Shown piece after piece: positions 1 to 7,738 of a stretch of DNA of 16,690 nucleotides. The notes beneath the pieces were generated by a model that saw only the letters and a list, made by a program, of their open reading frames with translations, did not search any database and was not told the DNA's origin. This DNA comes from Dehalococcoidia bacterium. GTDB lineage: Bacteria > Chloroflexota > Dehalococcoidia > SZUA-161. The position numbers were made by a program, and so were the translations under genes. The stretch's first letter is position 1, and the number at the start of each line of letters is the position of its first letter. The stretch covers positions 1-16,690 of the forward strand of contig JACUUS010000030.1 of NCBI GenBank assembly GCA_014859215.1. The letters are read 5' to 3'.

Positions 1-60
1 CACCTTGTGTTAGAAACCATTCTCCCTCCAGGCTCATCTTGTATTGGAAGAGACTGCTTC

Positions 61-89
61 TTGCCTTTTACCTGTACGTATGATAAACT
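61..89 (+). promoter_or_regulatory. Candidate promoter 1 for the rpsB operon
   Basis: A -35-like TTGCCT (61-66) lies 17 nt upstream of a -10-like TAAACT (84-89), which is preceded by TGA at 81-83, matching an extended -10 (TGn). Each hexamer matches the sigma-70 type consensus at four of six positions. The predicted start near 96 would give a leader of about 75 nt before rpsB. Inference from consensus only. Confidence 0.4.
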
Positions 90-97
90 TTCACGGT

Positions 98-127
98 GCG
101 TCAATACCAGGCGGTCTATGATATACT
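98..127 (+). promoter_or_regulatory. Candidate promoter 2 for the rpsB operon with dyad over the -10
   Basis: TATACT (122-127) matches five of six -10 positions and is preceded by TGA (119-121), an extended -10. The -35 region is weak (GCGTCA at 98-103, spacing 18). The inverted repeat GTCTAT (114-119) / ATAGAC (133-138) flanks the -10 with arm starts 19 bp apart, so it could be an operator or an RNA stem near the transcript start. The predicted start near 134 leaves a 36-nt leader to rpsB. The remainder of 1-169 shows no gene. Confidence 0.45.
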
Positions 128-169
128 TCGTTATAGACTGGTAACAATGGAGAGGTGAAGGGAATCTAG

Positions 170-967
170 ATGGCAGAACCTATTTCAATGAAATTGCTGC
201 TGGAGGCCGGGGTCCACTTTGGGCATCAGGTGTCGAGATGGAACCCAAAGATGAAGGAGTATATATTCAGCCAGCGCAACGGTATCCATATCATCGACCT
301 GGAGCAGACTGTTGTCATGCTGGGGAAAGCTTGCGATTTCATCAAAGAGGTCGTTGAGGGCGGTGAGGACATAGTCTTCGTAGGCAGCAAGAAGCAGGCC
401 CAGGACGCTGTGGAGCAGGAAGCCAAGCGGGCCGGGATGTTCTATGTCAACCAGCGCTGGTTGGGCGGAATGCTGACCAATTTCCAGACTATCCAGTCAC
501 GTATAGATTATCTTGTGCGGCTTGAGGACCGTAAGGCGCGGGGGGAACTGGACCGGTTACCGAAGAAAGAGGTGCTCAAGCTGGAGAAAGAGATAGCTCA
601 TCTCAACAAGCTGCTCGGCGGCGTCAAGGAAATGACGAAAATTCCCGGAGCCCTGTTCATCGTGGATCCGACAAAAGAGAGAAATGCCGTTGCAGAGGCT
701 AAGCGGATAGGCGTTCCGATTGTAGCCATCGTCGATACGAACGCGGATCCCGACGAGATAGATTATCCTGTTCCTGGTAATGACGATGCCATCAGGGCGG
801 TTGCCCTGTTCTGCAATGTGATTGCGGAATGCGTGCTGGAAGGCAAGCGCGCTCTGGAAGCGAGGGCGGAAAAGGAAGCAGCTGAGCAGGAACAGTATCC
901 GGCTGACTATCAGGCCGTCTTCGAGCCTGGCGAATCAGAGCGGACTCCTGTGGAGAGTGAAGGTTAA
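170..967 (+). CDS. rpsB: 30S ribosomal protein S2
   Basis: Ribosomal protein S2, a component of the 30S subunit at the head/platform junction, here 265 aa, within the family's usual length. The N-terminus has the family pattern SMKxLLEAGVHFGHQ followed by RWNPKMKEYIFSQRNGIHIIDL, and the middle has the conserved QRWLGGMLTNFQTI and the IVDPTKERNAVAEA and VDTNADPDEIDYPVPGNDDA blocks near residues 165-205. The ATG is chosen because it starts exactly at the conserved N-terminus; GAAGGGA (157-163) is a usable ribosome binding site. The C-terminal tail is acidic (AEKEAAEQEQ) and varies between species. It is the first gene of a co-directional operon and is followed 9 nt later by tsf, the classical S2/EF-Ts pair. 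S2 is often autoregulated at its leader in other bacteria; I cannot show this here. Confidence 0.98.
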   Translation: MAEPISMKLLLEAGVHFGHQVSRWNPKMKEYIFSQRNGIHIIDLEQTVVMLGKACDFIKEVVEGGEDIVFVGSKKQAQDAVEQEAKRAGMFYVNQRWLGGMLTNFQTIQSRIDYLVRLEDRKARGELDRLPKKEVLKLEKEIAHLNKLLGGVKEMTKIPGALFIVDPTKERNAVAEAKRIGVPIVAIVDTNADPDEIDYPVPGNDDAIRAVALFCNVIAECVLEGKRALEARAEKEAAEQEQYPADYQAVFEPGESERTPVESEG

Positions 968-976
968 GGGGGATCA

Positions 977-1474
977 ATGCAGATCACTACTGAGTCAATC
1001 AAATGTCTGCGAGAGCAGACATCTGCAGGTATTATGGAATGTAAACGCGCACTTGAGCAAGCTGGTGGCGATGTCGAAGCCGCAGCAAGCATCTTGCGAG
1101 AGCGCGGGCACGCTATCGCCAGGAAGAAGGAGATGCGCGAGGCCACTCAGGGCTTGATAGAATGCTACGTGCACGCGGGTGGCAAGATCGGTGCGCTTGT
1201 GGAGCTTAACTGCGAGAGTGACTTCGTCGCGCGGACTCCGGAGTTCAAAGAACTTGCGCATGACCTGGCGCTGCAGGTGGTGGCGACCAGGCCATTGGTT
1301 GTAGGAGTTGAGGACATCGGGGAAGGGATTTCCGAGGAGCAATGCCTGCTGCAGCAACCCTTCATAAGAGATGCAAGCAGAACGGTGAAGGACATCATCA
1401 CCGACCTCGTAATCAAGGTACGAGAGAACATCAAGGTAAGAAGGTTCGTTCGTTTTGAGCTGGGTTCCGAATAG
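977..1474 (+). CDS. tsf: Translation elongation factor Ts (short form)
   Basis: EF-Ts, the guanine-nucleotide exchange factor for EF-Tu. At 165 aa it is far shorter than the roughly 280-aa E. coli protein. Residues 1-45 form the N-terminal UBA-like domain (SIKCLREQTSAGIMECKRAL), residues 78-86 hold the CESDFVAR motif, the equivalent of TDFV that enters EF-Tu, and the C-terminus NIKVRRFVRFEL ends the core. The second core subdomain and coiled-coil insertion of long EF-Ts proteins are missing. Short EF-Ts is known in Thermus, cyanobacteria and, as I recall, Dehalococcoides, so this is a lineage trait rather than a truncation. GGGGGA at 968-973 is the ribosome binding site. It is coupled to rpsB upstream and pyrH directly downstream with no gap. 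Confidence 0.96.
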   Translation: MQITTESIKCLREQTSAGIMECKRALEQAGGDVEAAASILRERGHAIARKKEMREATQGLIECYVHAGGKIGALVELNCESDFVARTPEFKELAHDLALQVVATRPLVVGVEDIGEGISEEQCLLQQPFIRDASRTVKDIITDLVIKVRENIKVRRFVRFELGSE

Positions 1475-2194
1475 ATGGTGAGTCGCAAGTACGGCCGTAT
1501 TCTGCTTAAGCTGAGTGGTGAAGCGCTCATGGGCGACAGCGAATACGGGATCGACCCCGAAACGATCCGCACTATCGCGAAGCAGCTCAAAACGGTGATT
1601 GAGAGCGGTGTACAGGTTGCGGTGGTAGTCGGTGGAGGCAATATCTGGAGAGGCGAGGAAGCCGCCGGACAGGGGATGGACAGGGTCACCGCCGACTATG
1701 CCGGGATGCTGGCTACTATCATTAATGCCCTGGCCCTTCAGGATGGCCTCGAGAGACAGGGTGTGATTACCCGGAGCCAGAGCGCAATCACGGTACAGGC
1801 CGTCGCCGAGCCTTACACGAGAAGGCGAGCGATAAGGCACCTGGAAAAGGGAAGAGTCGTTATATTTGCCGCCGGCACGGGGAATCCGTATATGACCACG
1901 GATACAGCGGCGGCTCTGCGAGCGATAGAAATCAACGCCGAGATCTTGCTGATGGCCAAGAACAGGGTCGACGGTGTGTATGAGGCGGATCCGCTGACTC
2001 ACCCCGAAGCGAAGAAGTACAGCAGGTTGAGCTATCTCGACGCGCTGAAGATGAGGCTGGAAGTCATGGACTCCACCGCGCTCTCTCTCTGCATGGACAA
2101 CAGTCTCCCGATCATTGTTTTCGACCTTCAAGCTCCGAAGAGCATTGAACGTGTGGTTTCCGGCGAGCCCATAGGCACCCTTGTCCACGATTGA
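1475..2194 (+). CDS. pyrH: UMP kinase
   Basis: Bacterial UMP kinase (amino acid kinase fold), ATP + UMP to ADP + UDP, a step in pyrimidine nucleotide synthesis, acting as a cytoplasmic hexamer. It is 239 aa, the family length. Visible motifs are KLSGEAL near residue 12, GGGNIWRG at 53-60, TGNPYMTTDTAA at 135-146 for UMP/phosphate contacts, and NRVDGVYEADP at 163-173. The ATG directly abuts the tsf stop (TAGATG); GTG at 1478 is an alternative start. There is little Shine-Dalgarno sequence, so translation is probably coupled to tsf. The rpsB-tsf-pyrH-frr order is widely conserved. Downstream, an 86-nt gap with an inverted repeat separates it from frr. Confidence 0.97.
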   Translation: MVSRKYGRILLKLSGEALMGDSEYGIDPETIRTIAKQLKTVIESGVQVAVVVGGGNIWRGEEAAGQGMDRVTADYAGMLATIINALALQDGLERQGVITRSQSAITVQAVAEPYTRRRAIRHLEKGRVVIFAAGTGNPYMTTDTAAALRAIEINAEILLMAKNRVDGVYEADPLTHPEAKKYSRLSYLDALKMRLEVMDSTALSLCMDNSLPIIVFDLQAPKSIERVVSGEPIGTLVHD

Positions 2195-2195
2195 A

Positions 2196-2266
2196 CTGAA
2201 GCGGTGTTCCCGGAAATGGAAACCTCGTTTGAAGTGTCTCTGGCAGGCTTAAAGAATACGCTTCAG
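2196..2266 (+). repeat. Inverted repeat in the pyrH-frr gap
   Basis: CTGAAGCG (2196-2203) and CGCTTCAG (2259-2266) are perfect 8-bp complements separated by 55 nt. The right arm ends 5 nt before the frr ribosome binding site (GGGGG, 2271-2275). As RNA they could close a stem across the whole gap. There is no T-tract, so it is not a terminator. A regulatory or processing role is only inference. Confidence 0.35.
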
Positions 2267-2280
2267 ATACGGGGGTTAAG

Positions 2281-2841
2281 ATGGCTATAGATGATATCCT
2301 GACAGGCTGCGAGGGCAAAATGCGGAAGGCCGAGGAGGTCCTTAAGGATGACTTGGCTGCGATTCGCACCGGCAGAGCCAGCCCTGGTCTTGTCAAGAAC
2401 ATTCGTGTGGACTACCACGGGGTATCTGTGCCGCTGAACCAGGTAGCAGGTATCACGGTCCCCGAAGCGAGAACTCTCGTTATCCAGCCCTGGGAAAGGG
2501 ATGTCATATCGGGCATTGAAAAGGCAATAATGAAGTCCGACCTCGGTCTCACACCTTCGAGTGACGGAAATGTGATAAGGCTGTCTATACCGCAACTGAC
2601 GGAGGAGCGGCGCAGTCAGCTTGTCAAGATGGTGCGGAAGCGAGTGGAGGAGGGAAAGGTGGCGGTGCGCAATGTGCGCAGGGAGGGCCTTGAGAAGTTG
2701 CGCCAGCTCAAGGAGAGCAAAGAAATATCGGAAGACGAGCAGAAGCGCGCAATTAACCGTTTGCAGCTGCTTACGGACCGGTTCACGGGTGAAATAGACC
2801 AGGTAGCCAAGGAGAAGGAAGCCGAACTACTGGAATTTTGA
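2281..2841 (+). CDS. frr: Ribosome recycling factor
   Basis: Ribosome recycling factor, which with EF-G splits the post-termination ribosome. It is 186 aa, the usual length. The L-shaped two-domain protein is recognisable from the long helical segments at the N-terminus (MRKAEEVLKDDLAAIRTGRA), the beta domain roughly residues 30-105 (NIRVDYHGVSVPLNQVAGI, then PWERDVISGIEKAI and SDLGLTPSSDGNVIRLSIP), and the C-terminal helices with LTEERRSQLVKMVRK and the ISEDEQKRA region. ATG at 2281 follows GGGGG (2271-2275) with spacing 5. It lies 86 nt after pyrH and is followed by uppS after 16 nt. Nothing is unusual in the protein itself. Confidence 0.98.
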   Translation: MAIDDILTGCEGKMRKAEEVLKDDLAAIRTGRASPGLVKNIRVDYHGVSVPLNQVAGITVPEARTLVIQPWERDVISGIEKAIMKSDLGLTPSSDGNVIRLSIPQLTEERRSQLVKMVRKRVEEGKVAVRNVRREGLEKLRQLKESKEISEDEQKRAINRLQLLTDRFTGEIDQVAKEKEAELLEF

Positions 2842-2857
2842 TCTGTGGAGGTGGGTG

Positions 2858-3613
2858 GTGGTGGAAACAAAAACAATGCCAGTATCAGGGAAGAAGATCT
2901 TCCCGCTGCCGCGACACGTTGCCATTATCATGGATGGCAACGGCAGGTGGGCCAGGAGGCAGGGCCTTCCGCGTCTTGCCGGCCATCGCGCGGGCACCGA
3001 CAATGTTCGCAGGATAGTCGAGGCTGTTGACGGCTATGGGGTCGAATATCTGACTCTCTACGCGTTTTCGACCGAGAACTGGCGGCGGCCGGGCAGAGAA
3101 GTGAACGGGATTCTTCATATTCTTGCCGGCATGATCGATCGCGAAACTGAGGCTCTGCATAAGAATAATGTCAAGCTCAGTCACCTTGGACGCCTGGATG
3201 GCCTTTCACCCGCCCTGAAGACAAAGGTGCTTAATGCGGTCGAATTAACGAAGAACAATAGCGGCATGACCCTGTGTATCGCATTCGATTACGGAGGTCG
3301 GGCGGAGATCCTCGACGCCGTCCGGCGGATTGTCAGAGACGAGGTATCGCCGGAGAAGATAGACGAGGCCTTGTTCGGCAAGTACCTGTATACTGCCGAT
3401 GTGCCTGAGCCTGATCTAATTATCCGGACCGGGGGGGAAATGCGCTTGAGCAACTTCTTGATCTGGCAGGCCGCCTACAGCGAATTCTACACAACACCGA
3501 CCTTGTGGCCCGACTGCACTGAAGAGGACATTGAAAAGGCGTTTATCGCGTACAGTCAGCGCGAAAGACGGTTTGGCGGAATAAAGGACGAAGGGGAAGC
3601 GAAAACGGACTGA
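2858..3613 (+). CDS. uppS: Isoprenyl transferase (undecaprenyl diphosphate synthase)
   Basis: cis-Prenyltransferase that extends farnesyl-PP with isopentenyl-PP to C55 undecaprenyl-PP, the lipid carrier for cell-wall and glycan building blocks. Motifs in order are HVAIIMDGNGRWARRQG with the catalytic Asp at about residue 26, GHRAG, YAFSTENWRRP, and RTGGEMRLSNFLIWQ near 190-204, followed by AYSEFY. Family members more often have RTSGE, a minor change. Start choice: GTG occurs at 2855, 2858 and 2861 in frame; the Shine-Dalgarno GGAGG (2847-2851) best fits 2858 or 2861. An ATG at 2876 would also keep the domain intact. With dxr and ispG nearby, its substrate supply (MEP pathway) and use are encoded in one operon. 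Confidence 0.96.
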   Translation: MVETKTMPVSGKKIFPLPRHVAIIMDGNGRWARRQGLPRLAGHRAGTDNVRRIVEAVDGYGVEYLTLYAFSTENWRRPGREVNGILHILAGMIDRETEALHKNNVKLSHLGRLDGLSPALKTKVLNAVELTKNNSGMTLCIAFDYGGRAEILDAVRRIVRDEVSPEKIDEALFGKYLYTADVPEPDLIIRTGGEMRLSNFLIWQAAYSEFYTTPTLWPDCTEEDIEKAFIAYSQRERRFGGIKDEGEAKTD

Positions 3614-3641
3614 GGGTCTCCCCCTCGGATAGTCATCACGC

Positions 3642-4463
3642 ATGCTCCTGAGTAGAATTCTAAGCTCACTTCTCCTTGGCGCCATTCTTTTCGGCGCAGT
3701 CTGGTCCGGTGAACCGTGGTTCTCCATTGTCGTAGCTATTGCCGCTCTTCTCGGCGTGACTGAGTTCTACGCAATCTCCGGTCAGGGCAGGCTTCATCCG
3801 CTGACGGTGTTCGGCACACTCTGGACCCTCTTTTTCATTTTCAACGCATACTACGGCTATGATTCTGAGACCACACGCCTGATCGCAACTCTCGGACTGA
3901 TGGCTTCCGCAGTTCTCGTTTCCCTGATGGTATTTCTATTGTCGTATGGTCGTACCCGGAGCGTGACAGCAAGCTGGTCATGGAGCCTGGCGGGTGTTTT
4001 CTATATCGGGTTCCTGTTGAGTTTCTGGGTGCTGCTGATGAATTCCCCAAACTGGGAGGGAAGGGACTGGGTGCTTATAGCGCTTATTGCGAACTTCGCT
4101 ACCGACACATGTGCCTTCTTTACCGGGCGCGCTTTGGGCAGGCACAAACTTGCCCCGTCGATATCGCCCGCCAAGACCTGGGAGGGAGCTATTGGGGGGG
4201 CAGCGGGTGCGGTGGCGGCCGTAATCATACTTGGCACAGTGCTCAATGCGCCTGCCGGGTATCTCCTGCTGGCGGGGTTAGGCCTGTTGATAGGCGTAGC
4301 CGCTCAGGTAGGTGATCTCGCGGAGTCCAAACTCAAGCGGATGGCCGGGGTAAAGGAGTCCGGCAACATGATACCAGGACACGGTGGTATTCTGGACAGG
4401 CTGGACAGCATTGTTATTACGGGAGTTGTAGTATACTATTTTCTTGGATGGGCTCTCGGATGA
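3642..4463 (+). CDS. cdsA: Phosphatidate cytidylyltransferase
   Basis: CDP-diacylglycerol synthase, an integral membrane enzyme making CDP-diacylglycerol from CTP and phosphatidic acid, the branch point of phospholipid synthesis. It is 273 aa with several hydrophobic segments (about residues 1-20, 28-45, 55-72, 82-103, 118-134, 143-160, 185-222, 256-272). Key motifs are the Asp in ATDTCAFFTGR (155), SPAKTWEG (175-182), GDLAESKLKR (224-233) and PGHGGILDRLDS (245-256), the CDP-diglyceride synthetase signature. In the signature the usual K-D before the glycine-rich end reads K-E here (KES, 238-240), a conservative change. ATG at 3642 has no clear Shine-Dalgarno sequence; a small GAGGG/CCCTC stem (3612-3626) lies just before it. 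It overlaps dxr by an ATGA. Confidence 0.95.
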   Translation: MLLSRILSSLLLGAILFGAVWSGEPWFSIVVAIAALLGVTEFYAISGQGRLHPLTVFGTLWTLFFIFNAYYGYDSETTRLIATLGLMASAVLVSLMVFLLSYGRTRSVTASWSWSLAGVFYIGFLLSFWVLLMNSPNWEGRDWVLIALIANFATDTCAFFTGRALGRHKLAPSISPAKTWEGAIGGAAGAVAAVIILGTVLNAPAGYLLLAGLGLLIGVAAQVGDLAESKLKRMAGVKESGNMIPGHGGILDRLDSIVITGVVVYYFLGWALG

Positions 4464-5578
4464 AGAGGCTGGTGGTCCTCGGTTCAACGGGATCAATTGG
4501 GCGCCAAACGCTGGATATCTGCAGGTCTTATCCCGACAGATTCGAAGTGGCAGCCCTGGTCTGTGGAAAGAATTTTGCTCTGCTGGAACAGCAGGTCGCC
4601 GAATTTCATCCTCGCTTTGTCTTCCACGATTTGACCGGCGCCGGGCCGAGGATCAAGGATGTCAACTACCTGAGCCCGGAAGAGATTGCCTCCCTGCCTG
4701 ATGTTGACCTGGTAGTGGTGGGAACCTCAGGCAAGGCAGGTCTGGGCCCGACTCTGGCGGCGATCTCGTCAGGCAAGATGGTTGCCCTGGCCAACAAGGA
4801 AGTCCTGGTTATGGCCGGGAATATTATCATGCGGGAAGCGGAGCAGAAGGGCACCGCGATCCTGCCTGTCGACAGCGAACACAGTGCGCTATGGCAGTGC
4901 CTGCTGTGCGAGTACCCTGCGGCGGTGTTCAAACTGGTCTTGACGGCATCGGGAGGGCCTTTCCGCAAGATGACCTTGGACCAGCTGGCATCGGTAACTG
5001 CGAAGGACGCCCTGGCACATCCCACGTGGGACATGGGGCGCAAGGTGACGATTGATTCAGCGACGTTGATGAATAAGGGCATGGAGGTTATAGAAGCGCA
5101 CTGGTTGTTCAGCATGCCGATGTCCGATATCGAGGTGGTTATTCATCCGCAAAGCATAGTGCATTCAATAGTCAAGTTCGTCGATGGTTCAGCCAAGGCA
5201 CAGCTGAGCGTACCTGATATGAGGCTGCCAATCCAGTACGCGCTGACTTATCCCGAGCGCTGGGTGAATGCCTTTGTAGAGGACCTGGACCTGGTGAAGA
5301 CAGGAACACTCAGTTTTGAAGCGGTTGACTACAGGCGATTTCCATGCCTGGAACTGGCTCTTGAAGCTGGTCGGAAAGGCGGCTGCTATCCGGCGGTGCT
5401 CAGTGCCGCGGACGAGGTCGCGGTGGAGCTCTTCCTGGCGGGGAAGATAGGGTTCATGGAGATAGGTGAAATGATCGGCAAAGTCCTCAGCCTTCACCGG
5501 GACTGCGCTGATCCATCAATCGAGGATATCCTGGAAGCGGATGCCTGGGCCGGGGAAACGGCCAGGTCTATAGTCTGA
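4460..5578 (+). CDS. dxr: 1-deoxy-D-xylulose-5-phosphate reductoisomerase
   Basis: DXR (IspC) converts 1-deoxy-D-xylulose 5-phosphate to 2-C-methyl-D-erythritol 4-phosphate with NADPH, the first committed MEP-pathway step and the fosmidomycin target. It is 372 aa from ATG 4460. The N-terminal Rossmann fold has GSTGSIG (8-14) for NADPH; metal ligands are D138 and E140 in DSEHSALWQ and E209 in MNKGMEVIEA; ASGGPFR (163-169) and HPTWDMG (187-193) line the substrate site; the C-terminal helical domain follows. I prefer ATG 4460 over ATG 4448 because 4460 forms an ATGA overlap with the cdsA stop and starts right at the conserved MKRLVVLGSTG. It is followed after 7 nt by rseP, whose ribosome binding site overlaps the dxr stop. 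Confidence 0.97.
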   Translation: MKRLVVLGSTGSIGRQTLDICRSYPDRFEVAALVCGKNFALLEQQVAEFHPRFVFHDLTGAGPRIKDVNYLSPEEIASLPDVDLVVVGTSGKAGLGPTLAAISSGKMVALANKEVLVMAGNIIMREAEQKGTAILPVDSEHSALWQCLLCEYPAAVFKLVLTASGGPFRKMTLDQLASVTAKDALAHPTWDMGRKVTIDSATLMNKGMEVIEAHWLFSMPMSDIEVVIHPQSIVHSIVKFVDGSAKAQLSVPDMRLPIQYALTYPERWVNAFVEDLDLVKTGTLSFEAVDYRRFPCLELALEAGRKGGCYPAVLSAADEVAVELFLAGKIGFMEIGEMIGKVLSLHRDCADPSIEDILEADAWAGETARSIV

Positions 5579-5585
5579 GGTAGTG

Positions 5586-6647
5586 ATGATTTTTCTGAGC
5601 ATAATCGCATTTGCGCTGGTACTCGGGCTGCTTATTTTCGTCCATGAACTGGGACATTTCCTTGCCGCGAAAAAGGCGGGGATAAAGGTCGAGGAGTTCG
5701 GGATGGGGTTCCCCCCGAAGCTCTTTGGCATAAAGCGCGGCGAGACTGTATATTCGATAAACGTCATACCTCTTGGAGGTTTTACGAAGCTAATGGGGGA
5801 GGAAGACCCGGCCGAGCCCAGGAGCTTCGCAAGCAAGAAACCCCTGACCAGACTATGGGTGCTCGCGGCAGGGCCCTTAATGAACGCCATCCTGCCTGTG
5901 GTACTGCTCTCAATCGCATTTATGATTCCGAGAGATATAGCCGTGGGCGACGTCACCATCAATGAAGTGGCGCCGAACTCGCCGGCAGCTCAGGCTGGAA
6001 TCCTTCCGGGGGACATCATAGTCGGCATGGGTGGTGTGCCGATCCAGAATATTGGAGAACTGGTGTACAATACGCACCTGAACCTCGGAAAGTCCGTAAC
6101 TGTGGAAGTCTTGCGAGCGGATGGTGTGACCGAAATGCTCACGCTGGTCCCGAGATGGGATCCGCCTGAAGACGAGGGGCCTATCGGGGTCGCATTGAGC
6201 CTCGAGAATGCATATACGATAAGCAAGTCTTATCCTATCTGGGAAGCGATACCGAAAAGTGGGTCTACTCTTGCGGAGACTTTCTCGCTGCTCAGGAACG
6301 AGGTCCGGAGCTGGTTCATAAGGGGCAGCCCTCCTCAGGTTACCGGCCCCATAGGGATATTCGAGCTTACGGGGGAGGCCAGCCAGGCGGGACCTTCATA
6401 CCTGCTGCAGTTCGCCGCATTCCTGAGCCTGAACCTCGCCATAATCAACCTCTTTCCGCTGCCCGCGCTGGACGGTGGCAGAATAGTGTTCATTCTGCTG
6501 GAAATCGCGCGCCGTGGCAGGCGAGTGTCTCCAAGGACGGAGGGGATGATCCACCTCATTGGTTTCGCGGCGTTGATAAGTCTAATTGTGCTGATAACGT
6601 ATTTTGATGTTCTTCGAATGATAAGAGGTGAGAGCCTGATTCCATGA
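5586..6647 (+). CDS. rseP: RIP (site-2) zinc metalloprotease
   Basis: Membrane-embedded site-2 protease of the RseP/RasP type (M50 family), cleaving transmembrane anti-sigma factors or signal-peptide remnants. It is 353 aa. The first membrane helix carries the zinc motif HELGH at 20-24. Residues about 88-113 form another membrane segment with LAAGPLMN. A single PDZ domain spans about 120-200 (VAPNSPAAQAGILPGDIIVGMGG). The third ligand Asp lies in NLFPLPALDGGR (D296), and the final helix is at about 322-341. Only one PDZ domain is present, unlike E. coli RseP, which has two. ATG 5586 is preferred over GTG 5583 because GAGGT (5577-5581) then has workable spacing. The next gene, ispG, overlaps by ATGA. 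Its target is not visible here. Confidence 0.95.
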   Translation: MIFLSIIAFALVLGLLIFVHELGHFLAAKKAGIKVEEFGMGFPPKLFGIKRGETVYSINVIPLGGFTKLMGEEDPAEPRSFASKKPLTRLWVLAAGPLMNAILPVVLLSIAFMIPRDIAVGDVTINEVAPNSPAAQAGILPGDIIVGMGGVPIQNIGELVYNTHLNLGKSVTVEVLRADGVTEMLTLVPRWDPPEDEGPIGVALSLENAYTISKSYPIWEAIPKSGSTLAETFSLLRNEVRSWFIRGSPPQVTGPIGIFELTGEASQAGPSYLLQFAAFLSLNLAIINLFPLPALDGGRIVFILLEIARRGRRVSPRTEGMIHLIGFAALISLIVLITYFDVLRMIRGESLIP

Positions 6648-7738
6648 TAAAACGGAGGGCTTCCAGATTAATACGTATCGGTGGGGTCGACGTGGGGGGA
6701 GGGAGCCCCATATCCGTGCAGTCTATGACGAAGACGGATACGCGTGATGTTGCTGCGACCGTCCGCCAGATACGTGAATTGCAGGAGTGTGGATGCGAGA
6801 TTGTGAGGCTGGCCGTACCTGATGCGGCAGCCGCGCGCGCACTGACGGACATAAAGAAGGCAGTGTCGATGCCTGTTATCGCGGATATACACTTCGATTA
6901 CCGTCTTGCTCTGGCCGCACTGGAAGCCGGGGTGGAGGGCCTGAGGTTGAATCCGGGGAATATCTCTGATCCCGGCAAAACTGCGCTAATCGTCCGGGCA
7001 GCCAGGGAAAGGGAGGTGCCGATACGTATCGGCGTTAACGCGGGCAGTCTGCCGAAGGCGACAGCACCGGATAAGTCAGTAGTGGAACGCATGGTTGAAG
7101 CGACCATGGCAGAGGTGGAACTGCTGGAAAGACTTGACTTCGAGCTCATCAAGATCTCTGCAAAGGCTTTCGACGTTCCCTCCACAGTAGCGGCATACAG
7201 GGAAATAGCCCAGAGAACGTCATACCCGCTGCACCTGGGCATAACCGAGGCCGGCCTGCCCTGGGAGGGTTGCGTGAGAAGCGCGGTTGGGTTGGGGATA
7301 CTCCTTCAGGAGGGTATTGGAGATACGATTCGCGTCTCACTGACAACTGCTGACCCTTGTGAAGAGGTCAGGTGCGGATTTGAGATCCTCAAATCGCTCA
7401 AGCTAAGGGAAAAGGGGCCTATCCTTGTGAGTTGCCCGACCTGCGGTCGCTCAGAGAGCAACATTGTGGAGCTGGCAGGTAAGGTAGCGGAGAGGCTGCA
7501 AGGCATCCACAGGCCGATCAAGGTGGCTGTGATGGGCTGCGTGGTCAATGGTCCGGGCGAGGCACGGGATGCTGACGTGGGTATTGCGTGCGGGAAAGGG
7601 CGGGGAGTTATTTTCCGGAGCGGAAAACAGCTTAGAACAGTAGTGGAAACGGAGTTCCTGGAGGCGTTGATGGCTGAGGTCGAAGGCTTCGTCGCTGAAC
7701 GGCCCGAATCTGGTCGAGCCGCCGGAGGTATGACTTAG
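6644..7738 (+). CDS. ispG: (E)-4-hydroxy-3-methylbut-2-enyl-diphosphate synthase (flavodoxin/ferredoxin)
   Basis: IspG (GcpE) reductively converts methylerythritol cyclodiphosphate to HMBPP, the penultimate MEP-pathway step, using a [4Fe-4S] cluster. It is 364 aa, the bacterial two-domain form without the plant-type insertion. The TIM-barrel part includes VQSMTKTDTRD (25-35), ADIHFDYRLAL (80-90), GLRLNPGNI (99-107) and GITEAG (199-204). The C-terminal cluster domain has C264 and C267 (SCPTCGR), C299 (VMGCVVNGPGEA) and E306, matching the known four ligands C-C-C-E. ATG 6644 overlaps the rseP stop as ATGA, and its own stop overlaps the proS GTG by one base (TAGTG). Pathway partner dxr is two genes upstream. 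An iron-sulfur enzyme that is oxygen sensitive fits an anaerobe but does not prove one. Confidence 0.98.
   Translation: MIKRRASRLIRIGGVDVGGGSPISVQSMTKTDTRDVAATVRQIRELQECGCEIVRLAVPDAAAARALTDIKKAVSMPVIADIHFDYRLALAALEAGVEGLRLNPGNISDPGKTALIVRAAREREVPIRIGVNAGSLPKATAPDKSVVERMVEATMAEVELLERLDFELIKISAKAFDVPSTVAAYREIAQRTSYPLHLGITEAGLPWEGCVRSAVGLGILLQEGIGDTIRVSLTTADPCEEVRCGFEILKSLKLREKGPILVSCPTCGRSESNIVELAGKVAERLQGIHRPIKVAVMGCVVNGPGEARDADVGIACGKGRGVIFRSGKQLRTVVETEFLEALMAEVEGFVAERPESGRAAGGMT

Noticed and set aside
995..2188. A 397-codon open frame on the minus strand across tsf and pyrH
   Set aside because: It lies wholly opposite two certain genes, has no recognisable motif, and its openness follows from the codon pattern of the sense genes. 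The same holds for the 275-codon minus-strand frame at 10881-11708 inside nusA.
2216..2290. A 24-codon frame (METSFEVSLAG...) overlapping the frr start
   Set aside because: It has no good Shine-Dalgarno sequence and would compete with frr initiation from the clear GGGGG/ATG signal. Most likely chance.
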